Position numbers and translations under genes: made by a program | Notes under the pieces: generated by a model | Database searches by the model: none | Told to the model about the DNA's origin: nothing | Seen by the model: only the letters and a program-made list of their open reading frames with translations | Source: Ptiloglossa arizonensis | Lineage: Eukaryota; Arthropoda; Insecta; Hymenoptera; Colletidae | NCBI RefSeq assembly: GCF_051014685.1 | Contig: NW_027478399.1 | Coordinates: 620,001-684,000, forward strand | Direction: 5' to 3' | Length of the DNA: 64,000 nt | Shown here: one piece after another, positions 51,601 through 63,100 of the stretch | Layout: each line of letters starts with the position of its first letter | Position numbering within the stretch: position 1 is the stretch's first letter

Positions 51601-52191
51601 TTTCGAGTTTCAGACTTGCGAAAATATTGATGGTTTCTCAACCATTCCTTAATTTCAAACTCCCATATCTCGCGAACGGATTGACAAACTCGAGAAATTC
51701 CTGTTGCATCTGAAAGTTGAAACTCGCCCCATTACAATGGTGTGTGTACTTTTCCCCTAGGCCATAGTAGTTATTGGTTTCGAGTATCAGACATGCGAAA
51801 ATTTTGATGGTTTCTCAACCATTCCTTAACTTCAAACTCCCATATCACGCGAACGGAATGACGAACTCGAGAAATTCCTATTGCATCTGAAAGCAGAAAC
51901 TCGCGCGATTACAACAGTATGTGTATTTTTCCCCTAGGCCTTTGTAGTTATTTGTTTCGAGTATTAGACCTGCGAAAATTTTGATGGTTTCTCAACCATT
52001 CCTTAACTTCACACTCCCATGTCTCGCGAACGGATTGACGAACACGAGAAATTCCTCTTGCATCTGAAAGTAGAAACTCGCCCGATTACAACGGTGTGTG
52101 TACTTTTCCCCTAGGCCATTCCAGTTATTGGTTTCGAGTATCAGACATGCGAAAATTTTGATGGTTTCTCAACCATTCCTTAACTTCAAAC

Positions 52192-52208
52192 TCCCGTATC
52201 ACGCGAAC
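52192..52208 (-). other. CENP-B-box-like motif, complete core match
   Basis: In copy 2 of the 3,541-bp HOR, at the expected offset from 48651. It is the last complete match in the window. Confidence 0.5.
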
Positions 52209-52639
52209 GGATTGACGAACTCGAGAAATTCCTATTGCATCTGAAAGCAGAAACTCGCGCGATTACGACAGTATGTGTATTTTTCCCCTAGGCCTTTGTA
52301 GTTATTTGTTTCGAGTATGAGACCTGCGAAAATTTTGATGGTTTCTCAACCATTCCTTAACTTCACACTCCCATATCTCGCGAACGGATTGACGAAAACG
52401 AGAAATTCCTCTTGCATCTGAAAGTAGAAACTCGCCCGATTACAACGGTGTGTGTACTTTTCCCCTAGGCCATTCCAGTTATTGGTTTCGAGTATCAGAC
52501 CAGCGAAAATTTTGATGGTTTCTCGACCATTCCTTAACTTCAAACTCCCATATCTCGCGAACAGATTGACGAACTGGAGAAATTCCTCTTGCATCTGAAA
52601 GTAGAAACTCGCCCGATTACAACGGCATGTGTATTTTTC

Positions 52640-52925
52640 CCCTAGGCCTTTGTAGTTATTTGTTTCGAGTATCAGACATGCGAAAATTTTGATCGTTTCT
52701 CAACCATTCCTTAACTTCAAACTCCCATATCTCGCGAACGGATGGACGAACTCGAGAAATTCCTGTTTCATCTGAAAGTAGAAGTTCGCCCGATTACAAA
52801 GGTATGTTTATTTTTCCCCTAGGACATTGTAGTTATTGGTTTCGAGTATCAGACATGCGAAAATTTTTATGGTTGCTCAACCATTCCTTAACTTCAAACT
52901 CCCATATCTCGCGAACGGATTGAGG
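52640..52925 (+). other. Conversion-like tract inside HOR copy 2
   Basis: The corresponding part of copy 1 (about 49,099-49,384) has GGGAATCAGACATGAG, a CTATTGC monomer and a TTAATTTC monomer. Copy 2 instead has ATTTGTTTCGAG, GATCGTTTCTC, a GATGGACG monomer with GTAGAAGTTCG and a TTTTTATGGTTGC monomer. Private variants on both sides stay exactly 3,541 bp apart, so the replacement kept length. Similar sequence exists elsewhere in the array, for example near 43.2 kb and 51.2-51.4 kb. Confidence 0.75.
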
Positions 52926-54302
52926 AACTCGCGAAGTTCCTGTTGCTTCTGAAAGTAGAAACTCGCCCCAATACAATGTTGTGTGTACTTTTCCCCTAAC
53001 CCATAGTAGTTATGGGTTTCGAGTATCAGACTTGCGAAAATTTTGATGGTTTGTCAACCATTCCTTAACTTCAAACTCCCATACCTCGCGAACGGATTGA
53101 CGAACTCGAGAAACTCCTATTGCATCTGAAAGCAGAAACTCGCCCGTTTACAACGGTATGTGTATTTTTGCCCTAGGCCTCTGTAGTTATTGGTTCCGAG
53201 TATCAGTCTTGCGAAAATTTTGATGGTTTGTCAACCATTCCTTAATTTCAAACTCCCATATCTCAGGAACGGATTGACGACCTCGAGAAATTCCTGTTGC
53301 TTCTGAAAGTAGAAACACGCCCGATTACAGTGGTGTGTGTACTTTTCCCCTAGGCCATTCCAGTTATTGGTTTCGAGTATCAGACAAGCGAAAATTTTGA
53401 TGGTTTCTCAACCATTCCTTAATTTCAAACTCCCATATCTCGCGAACGGATTGACGAACTCGAGAAATTCCTGTTGCATCTGAAAGTAGAAACTCGCCCC
53501 ATTACAATGGTGTGTGTACTTTTCCCCTTAGGCCATTCCAGTTATTGGTTTCGAGTATCAGACCAGCCAAATTTTTGATGGTTTCTCAACCATTCCTTAA
53601 CTTCAAACTCCCATATTAATGGAACGGATTGACGAACTCGAGAAATTCCTATTGCATCTGAAAGCAGAAACTCGCCCGATTACATCGGTGTGTGCATTTT
53701 TGCCCTAGGCGATAGTAGTTATTTGTTTCGAGTATCAGACTTGCGAAAATTTTGATGGTTTCTCATCCATTCCTTAACTTCAAACTCCCATATCGCGCGA
53801 ACGGATTGACGAACACGAGAAGTTCCTACTGCATCTGACAGCAGAAACTCGCCCGATTTCAACGGTATGTTTAATTTTCCCCTAGGCCATTCCAGTTATT
53901 CGTTTCGAGTATCAGACCAGCGAAAATTTTGATGGTTTCTCAACCATTCCTTAATTTCAAACTCCCATATCTCGCGAACGGATTGACGAACTCGCGAAGT
54001 TCCTGTTGCTTCTGAAAGTAGAAACTCGTCCCATTACAATGGTGTGTGTACTTTTCCCCTAACCCATAGTAGTTATGGGTTTCGAGTATCAGACTTGCGA
54101 AAATTTTGATCGTTTGTCAACCACTCCTTCACTTGAAACTCCCATACCTCGCGAACGGATTGACGAACACGAGAAATTCCTATTGCATCTAACAGCAGAA
54201 ACTCGCCCGATTTCAACGGTATGTGTACTTTTCCCCTAGGCCATTCCAGTTATTGGTTACGAGTATCAGACCAGCGAAAATTTTGATGGTTTCTCAAACA
54301 TT

Positions 54303-56470
54303 CCTTAATTTCAAACTCCCATATCTCGCGAACGGATTGACGAACTCGCGAAGTTCCTGTTGCTTCTGAAAGTAGAAACTCGTCCCATTACAATGGTGTG
54401 TGTACTTTTCCCCTAACCCATAGTAGTTATGGGTTTCGAGTATCAGACTTGCGAAAATTTTGATCGTTTGTCAACCACTCCTTCACTTGAAACTCCCATA
54501 TCTCGCGAACGGATTGACGAACTCGAGAAATTCCTATTGCATCTGAAAGCAGAAACTCGCCCGATTACAACGCTATATGTATTTTTGCCCTAGGCCTCTG
54601 TAGTTATTGGTTTCGAGTATCAGACTTGCGAAAATTTTGATGGTTTCTCACCCGTTCCTTAAATTCAAACTCCCATATCTCGCGAACGGATTGACGAACT
54701 CAACAAATTCCTGTTGCATCTGAAACTAGAAACTCGCCCCATTACAATGGTGTGTGTACTTTTCCCCTAGGCCACTCCAGTTCTTGGTTTCGAGTATCAG
54801 ACCAGCGAAATTTTTGATGGTTTCTCAAACATTCCTAAACTTCAAACTCCCATATCTCGCGAACGGATTGACGAACTCGAGAAATTCCTCTTTCATCTGA
54901 AAGTAGAAACTCGCACGATTACAACGGTATGTGTATTTTCCCCTAGGCCATTGTAGTTATTGGTTTCGAATATCAGACATTCGAAAATTTTGATCGTTTC
55001 TCAACCATTCCTTAACTTCAAACTCCCATATTATGCGAACGGATTGACGAACTCGAGAAATTCCTATTGCATCTGAAAGCAGAAACTCGCCCGATTACAT
55101 CGGTATATGTATTTTTGCCCTAGGCCATAGTAGTTATTGGTTTCGAGTTTCAGACTTGCGAAAATTTTGATGGTTTCTCAACCATTCCTTAACTTCAAAC
55201 TCCCATATCTCGCGAACGGATTGACGAACACGAGAAATTCCTATTGCATCTAACAGCAGAAACTCGCCCGATTTCAACGGTATGTGTACTTTTCCCCTAG
55301 GCCATTCCAGTTATTGGTTACGAGTATCAGACCAGCGAAAATTTTGATGGTTTCTCAAACATTCCCTAACTTCAAACTCCCATATCTGGCGCACGGATTG
55401 ACGAACTCGCGAAGTTCCTGTTGCCTCTGAAAGTAGAAACTCGCCCCATTACAATGGTGTGTGTACTTTTCCCCTAGGCAATTCCAGTTATTCGTTTCCA
55501 GTATCAGACTTGCGAAATTTTTTATGGGCTCTCAACCATTCCTTAACTTCAAACTCCCATATCTCGCGAACGGATGGACGAACTCGAGAAATTCCTGTTT
55601 CATCTGAAAGTAGAAATTAGCCCGATTACAACGGTATGTGTATTTTTCCCCTAGGACATTGTAGTTATTGGTTTCGAGTATCAGACATGCGAAAATTTTT
55701 ATGGTTGCTCAACCATTCCTTAACTTCAAACTCCCATATCTCGCGAACGAATTGACGAACTCGAGAAATTCTTGTTGCATCTGAAAGCAGAAACTCGCCC
55801 GATTACAACGGTATGTGTATTTTTCCCCTAGGCCTTTGTAGTTATTTGTTTCGAGTATCAGACATGCGAAAATTTTGATCGTTTCTCAACCATTCCTTAA
55901 CTTCAAACTCCCATATTATGCGAACGGATTGACGAACTCGAGAAATTCCTATTGCATCTGAAAGCAGAAACTCGCCCGATTACATCGGTATATGTATTTT
56001 TGCCCTAGGCCATAGTAGTTATTGGTTTCGAGTTTCAGACTTGCGAAAATATTGATGGTTTCTCAACCATTCCTTAATTTCAAACTCCCATATCTCGCGA
56101 ACGGATTGACAAACTCGAGAAATTCCTGTTGCATCTGAAAGTTGAAACTCGCCCCATTACAATGGTGTGTGTACTTTTCCCCTAGGCCATAGTAGTTATT
56201 GGTTTCGAGTATCAGACATGCGAAAATTTTGATGGTTTCTCAACCATTCCTTAACTTCAAACTCCCATATCACGCGAACGGATTGACGAACTAGAGAAAT
56301 TCCCCTTGCATCTGAAAGCAGAAACTCGCGCGATTATAACAGTATGTGTATTTTTCCCCTAGGCCTTTGTAGTTATTTGTTTCGAGTATTAGACCTGCGA
56401 AAATTTTGATGGTTTCACAACCATTCCTTAACTTCACACTCCCATATCTCGCGAACGGATTGACGAACAC
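54303..56470 (+). repeat. Partial third copy of the 47.8-kb HOR, with five inserted monomers
   Basis: Perfect-hairpin monomers at 54061 and 54415 show a 354-bp step at the left edge. From about 55.2 kb the sequence follows 50.8-51.9 kb at an offset of 4,425 (25 x 177): CTAACTTCAA at 50941 and 55366, GAAATACTTG/GAAATTCTTG at 51340 and 55765. The five monomers between resemble the 38-39 kb block (CACCCGTTCC, TCAAACATTCC, TTCGAA hairpin 54964). Confidence 0.85.
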
Positions 56471-59400
56471 GAGAAATTCCTCTTGCATCTGAAAGCAGAA
56501 TCTCGCCCCAATACAATGGTGTGCGTACTTTTCCCCTAACCCATAGTAGTTATGGGTTTCGAGTATCAGACTTGCGAAAATTTTGATGGTTTGTCAACCA
56601 TTCCTTAACTTCAAACTCCCATATCTCGCGAACGGATTGACGAACTCAAGAAACTCCTATTGCATCTGAAAGCAGAAACTCGCCCGATTACAACGGTATG
56701 TGTATTTTTGCCCTAGGCCTCTGTAGTTATTGGTTTCGAGTATCAGTCTTTCGAAAATTTTGATGGTTTCTCAACCGTTCCTTAAATTCAAACTCCCATA
56801 TCTCGCGAACGGATTGACGAACTCGAGAAATTCCTGTTGCATCTGAAAGTAGAAACTCGCCCGATTACAGCGGTATGTGTATTTTTGCCCTAGGCCATAG
56901 TAGTTATTGGTTTCGAGTATCAGAGTTGCGAAAATTTTGATGGTTTGTCAACCATTCCTTAATTTCAAACTCCCATATCTCAGGAACGGATAGACGACCT
57001 CGAGAAATTCCTGTTGCTTCTGAAAGAAGAAACACGCCCGATTACAGTGGTGTGTGTACTTTTCCCCTAGGCCATTCCAGTTATTGGTTTCGAGTATCAG
57101 ACAAGCGAAAATTTTGATGGATTCTCAACCATTCCTTAATTTCAAACTCCCATATCTCGCGAACGGATTGACGAACTCGAGAAATTCCTGTTGCTTCTGA
57201 AAGTAGAAACTCGCCCCATTACAATGGTGTGTGTACTTTTCCCCTTAGGCCATTCCAGTTATTGGTTTCGAGTATCAGACCAGCCAAATTTTTGATGGTT
57301 TCTCAACCATTCCTTAACTTCAAACTCCCATATTAATGGAACGGATTGACGAACTCGAGAAATTCCTATTGCATCTGAAAGCAGAAACTCGCCCGATTAC
57401 ATCGGTGTGTGCATTTTTGCCCTAGGCCATAGTAGTTATTGGTTTCGAGTTTCAGACTTGCGAAAATTTTGATGGTTTCTCAACCATTCCTTAATTTCAA
57501 ACTCCCATATCTCGCGAACGGATTGACGAACTCGACAAATTCTTCTTGCATCTGAAACCAGAAACTCGCCCGATTACAACGGTATGTGTATTTTTCCCCT
57601 AGGCCATTGTAGTTATTGGTTTCGAGTATCAGACTTGCGAAAATTTTGATGGTTTCTCATCCATTCCTTAACTTCAAACTCCCATATCGCGCGAACGGAT
57701 TGACGAACACGAGAAATTCCTACTGCATCTGACAGCAGAAACTCGCCCAATTTCAACGGTATGTTTACTTTTCCCCTAGGCCATTCCAGTTATTGGTTTC
57801 GAGTATCAGACCAGCGAAAATTTTGATGGTTTCTCAACCATTCCTTAATTTCAAACTCCCATATCTTGCGAACGGATAGACGAACTCGAGAAATTCCTGT
57901 TTCATCTGAAAGTAGAAATTCGCCCGATTACAACGGTATGTGTATTTTTCCCCTAGGCCATTGTAGTTATTGGTTTCGAGTATCAGACTTGCGAAAATTT
58001 TGATGGTTTCTCAACCATTCCTTAATTTCAAACTCCCATATCTCGCGAACGGATTGACGAACTCGCGAAGTTCCTGTTGCTTCTGAAAGTAGAAACTCGT
58101 CCCATTACAATGGTGTGTGTACTTTTCCCCTAACCCATAGTAGTTATGGGTTTCGAGTATCAGACTTGCGAAAATTTTGATGGTTTGTCAACCACTCCTT
58201 CACTTGAAACTCCCATATCTCGCGAACGGATTGACGAACTCGAGAAATTCCTCTTGCATCTGAAAGCAGAATCTCGCCCCAATACAATGGTGTGTGTACT
58301 TTTCCCCTAACCCATAGTAGTTATGGGTTTCGAGTATCAGACTTGCGAAAATTTTGATGGTTTGTCAACCATTCCTTAACTTCAAACTCCCATATCTCGC
58401 GAACGGATTGACGAACTCAAGAAACTCCTATTGCATCTGAAAGCAGAAACTCGCCCGATTACAACGGTATGTGTATTTTTGCCCTAGGCCTCTGCAGTTA
58501 TTGGTTTCGAGTATCAGTCTTGCGAAAATTTTGATGGTTTCTCAACCGTTCCTTAAATTCAAACTCCCATATCTCGCGAACGGATTGACGAACTCGAGAA
58601 ATTCCTGTTGCATCTGAAAGTAGAAACTCGCCCGATTACAGCGGTATGTGTATTTTTGCCCTAGGCCATAGTAGTTATTGGTTTCGAGTATCAGAGTTGC
58701 GAAAATTTTGATGGTTTGTCAACCATTCCTTAATTTCAAACTCCCATATCTCAGGAACGGATAGACGACCTCGAGAAATTCCTGTTGCTTCTGAAAGTAG
58801 AAACACGCCCGATTACAGTGGTGTGTGTACTTTTCCCCTAGGCCATTCCAGTTATTGGTTTCGAGTATCAGACAAGCGAAAATTTTGATGGATTCTCAAC
58901 CATTCCTTAATTTCAAACTCCCATATCTCGCGAACGGATTGACGAACTCGAGAAATTCCTGTTGCTTCTGAAAGTAGAAACTCGCCCCATTACAATGGTG
59001 TGTGTACTTTTCCCCTTAGGCCATTCCAGTTATTGGTTTCGAGTATCAGACCAGCCAAATTTTTGATGGTTTCTCAACCATTCCTTAACTTCAAACTCCC
59101 ATATTAATGGAACGGATTGACGAACTCGAGAAATTCCTATTGCATCTGAAAGCAGAAACTCGCCCGATTACATCGGTGTGTGCATTTTTGCCCTAGGCCA
59201 TAGTAGTTATTGGTTTCGAGTTTCAGACTTGCGAAAATTTTGATGGTTTCTCAACCATTCCTTAATTTCAAACTCCCATATCTCGCGAACGGATTGACGA
59301 ACTCGACAAATTCTTCTTGCATCTGAAACCAGAAACTCGCCCGATTACAACGGTATGTGTATTTTTCCCCTAGGCCATTGTAGTTATTGGTTTCGAGTAT

Positions 59401-60190
59401 CAGACTTGCGAAAATTTTGATGGTTTCTCATCCATTCCTTAACTTCAAACTCCCATATCGCGCGAACGGATTGACGAACACGAGAAATTCCTACTGCATC
59501 TGACAGCAGAAACTCGCCCAATTTCAACGGTATGTTTACTTTTCCCCTAGGCCATTCCAGTTATTGGTTTCGAGTATCAGACCAGCGAAAATTTTGATGG
59601 TTTCTCAACCATTCCTTAATTTCAAACTCCCATATCTCGCGAACGGATTGACGAACTCGACAAATTCTTCTTGCATCTGAAACCAGAAACTCGCCCGATT
59701 ACAACGGTATGTGTATTTTTCCCCTAGGCCATTGTAGTTATTGGTTTCGAGTATCAGACTTGCGAAAATTTTGATGGTTTCTCAACCATTCCTTAACTTC
59801 AAACTCCCATATCTTCCGAACGGATAGACGAACTCGAGAAATTCCTGTTTCATCTGAAAGTAGAAATTCGCCCGATTACAACGGTATGTGTATTTTTCCC
59901 CTAGGCCATTGTAGTTATTGGTTTCGAGTATCAGACTTGCGAAAATTTTGATGGTTTCTCAACCATTCCTTAATTTCAAACTCCCATATCTCGCGAACGG
60001 ATTGACGAACTCGCGAAGTTCCTGTTGCTTCTGAAAGTAGAAACTCGTCCCATTACAATGGTGGTGTGTACTTTTCCCCTAACCCATAGTAGTTATGGGT
60101 TTCGAGTATCAGACTTGCGAAAATTTTGATGGTTTGTCAACCACTCCTTCACTTGAAACTCCCATATCTCGCGAACGGATTGACGAACTC
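56471..60190 (+). repeat. 10-mer HOR (1,771 bp), two copies
   Basis: Unit 1 is 56471-58241; unit 2 starts at 58242. Private variants at the 1,771-bp offset include GATAGACGACC at 56989 and 58760, GGATTCTCAACC near 57120 and 58891, and GAAACCAGAAAC. Cassette marker ATTAATGG is at 57332 and 59103. From about 59.63 kb unit 2 has one additional monomer (CAAATTCTTCTTGC with GAAACCAG), and then follows unit 1 at 1,948. Confidence 0.92.
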
Positions 60191-63100
60191 GAGAAATTCC
60201 TATTGCATCTGAAAGAAGAAACTCGCCCGATTACAACGCTATGTGCATTTTTGCCCTAGGCCTCTGTAGTTATTGGTTTCGAGTATCAGACTTGCGAAAA
60301 TTTTGATGGTTTCTCAACCATTCCTTAACTTCAAACTCCCATACTATGCGAACGGATTGACGAACTCGAGAAATTCCTATTGCATCTGAAAGCAGAAACT
60401 CGCCCGATTACATCGGTATATGTATTTTTGCCCTAGGCCATAGTAGTTATTGGTTTCGAGTTTCAGACTTGCGAAAATTTTGATGGTTTCTCAACCATTC
60501 CTTAACTTCAAAACTCCCATATCTCGCGAACGGATTGACGAACACGAGAAATTCCTATTGCATCTAACAGCAGAAACTCGCCCGATTTCAACGGTATGTG
60601 TACTTTTCACCTAGGCCATTCCAGTTATTGGTTACGAGTATCAGACCAGCGAAAATTTTGATGGTTTCTCAACCATTCCCTAACTTCAAACTCCCATATC
60701 TCGCGCACGGATGGACGAACTCGAGAAATTCCTGTTCCATCTGAAAGTAGAAATTCGCCCGATTACAACGGTATGTGTATTTTTCCCCTAGGACATTGTA
60801 GTTATTGGTTTCGAGTATCAGACATGCGAAAATTTTTATGGTTGCTCAACCATTCCTTAACTTCAAACTCCCATATCTCGCGAACGAATTGACGAACTCG
60901 AGAAATTCTTGTTGCATCTAACAGCAGAAGCTCGCCCGATTTCAACGGTATGTGTACTTTTCCCCTAGGCCATTCCAGTTATTGGTTACGAGTATCAGAC
61001 CAGCGAAAATTTTGATGGTTTCTCAACCATTCCCTAACTTCAAACTCCCATATCTCGCGCACGGATTGACGAACTCGCGAAGTTCCTGTTGCCTCTGAAA
61101 GTAGAAACTCGCCCCATTACAACGGTGTGTGTACTTTTCCCCTAGGCCATTCCAGTTATTCGTTTCCAGTATCAGACTTGCGAAATTTTTTATGGTCTCT
61201 CAACCATTCCTTAACTTCAAACTCCCATATCTCGCGAACGGATGGACGAACTCGAGAAATTCCTGTTTCATCTGAAAGTAGAAATTCGCCCGATTACAAC
61301 GGTATGTGTATTTTTCCCCTAGGCCATTGTAGTTATTGGTTTCGAGTATCAGACATGCGAAAATTTTTATGGTTGCTCAACCATTCCTTAACTTCAAACT
61401 CCCATATCTCGCGAACGAATTGACGAACTCGAGAAATTCCTGTTGCTTCTGAGGGTAGAAACTCGCCCCATTACAATGGTGTGTGTACTTTTCCCCTTAG
61501 GCCATTCCAGTTATTGGTTTCGAGTATCAGACCAGCCAAATTTTTGATGGTTTCTCAACCATTCCTTAACTTCAAACTCCCATATTAATGGAACGGATTG
61601 ACGAACTCGAGAAATTCCTATTGCATCTGAAAGCAGAAACTCGCCCGATTACATCGGTGTGTGCATTTTTGCCCTAGGCCATAGTAGTTATTTGTTTCGA
61701 GTATCAGACTTGCGAAAATTTTGATGGTTTCTCAACCATTCCTTAACTTCAAACTCCCATATCTCGCGAACGGATAGACGAACTCGAGAAATTCCTGTTT
61801 CATCTGAAAGTAGAAATTCGCCCGATTACAACGGTATGTGTATTTTTCCCCTAGGCCTCTGTAGTTATTGGTTTCGGGAATCAGACATGAGAAAATTTGG
61901 ATGGTTGCTCAACCATTCCTTAACTTCAAACTCCCATATCTCGCGAACGAATTGACGAACTCGAGAAATTCCTATTGCATCTGAAAGCAGAAACTCGCCC
62001 GATTACAACGGTATGTGTATTTTTGCCCTAGGCCTCTGTAGTTATTGGTTTCGAGTATCAGACTTGCGAAAATTTTGATGGTTTCTCAACCATTCCTTAA
62101 TTTCAAACTCCCATATCTCGCGAACGGATTGACGAACTCGCGAAGTTCCTGTTGCTTCTGAAAGTAGAAACTCGCCCCATTACAATGGTGTGTGTACTTT
62201 TCCCCTAACCCATAGTAGTTATGGGTTTCGAGTGTCAGACTTGCGAAAATTTTGATGGTTTGTCAACCATTCCTTAACTTCAAACTCCCATATCGCGCGA
62301 ACGGATTGACGAACACGAGAAATTCCTACTGCATCTGACAGCAGAAACTCGCCCGATTTCAACGGTATGTTTTCTTTTCCCCTAGGCCATTCCAGTTATT
62401 GGTTTCGAGTATCAGACCAGCGAAAATTTTGATGGTTTCTCAACCATTCCTTCATTTCAAACTCCCATATCTCGCGAACGGATTGACGAACTCGACAAAT
62501 TCTTCTTGCATCTGAAAGCAGAGACTCGCCCGATTACAGCGGTGTGTGTATTTTTGCCCTGGGCCTCTGTAGTTATTGGTTTCGAGTATCAGACTTGCGA
62601 AAATTTTGATGGTTTCTCAACCGTTCCTTAAATTCAAACTCCCATATCTCGCGAACGGATTGACGAACCCGACAAATTCTTCTTGCATCTGAAAGCAGAA
62701 ACTCGCCCGATTACAACGGTATGTGTATTTTTCCCCTAGGCCATTGTAGTTATTGGTTTCGAGTATCAGACCAGCGAAAATTTTGATGGTTTCTCAACCA
62801 TTCCTTAATTTCAAACTCCCATATCTCGCGAACGGATTGACGAACTCGAGAAATTCCTATTGCATCTAAAAGCAGAAACTCGCCCGATTACAACGGTATG
62901 TGTATTTTTGCCCTAGGCCTCTGTAGTTATTGGTTTCGAGTATCAGACTTGCGAAAATTTTGATGGACTCTCACCCGTTCCTTAAATTCAAACTCCCATA
63001 TCTCGCGAACGGATTGACGAACTCGAGAAATTCCTGTTGCATCTGAAAGTAGAAACTCGCCCGATTACAAGGGTATGTGTATTTTTCCCCTAGGACTTTG

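Larger units (their letters stand above)
47751..54302 (+). repeat. Second 20-mer HOR (3,541 bp), two copies
   Basis: Copy 1 is about 47751-51300 and copy 2 about 51301-54302. Private variants hold the 3,541-bp offset: CGAACGGAATG near 48311 and 51852, CAGATTGACGAACTGG near 49021 and 52562, ACAATGTTGTG near 49432 and 52973. After about 53.2 kb the offset falls to 3,364 because copy 2 lost one monomer. Between about 52,640 and 52,925 copy 2 carries different monomers of equal total length (conversion-like tract, listed separately). Confidence 0.92.
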
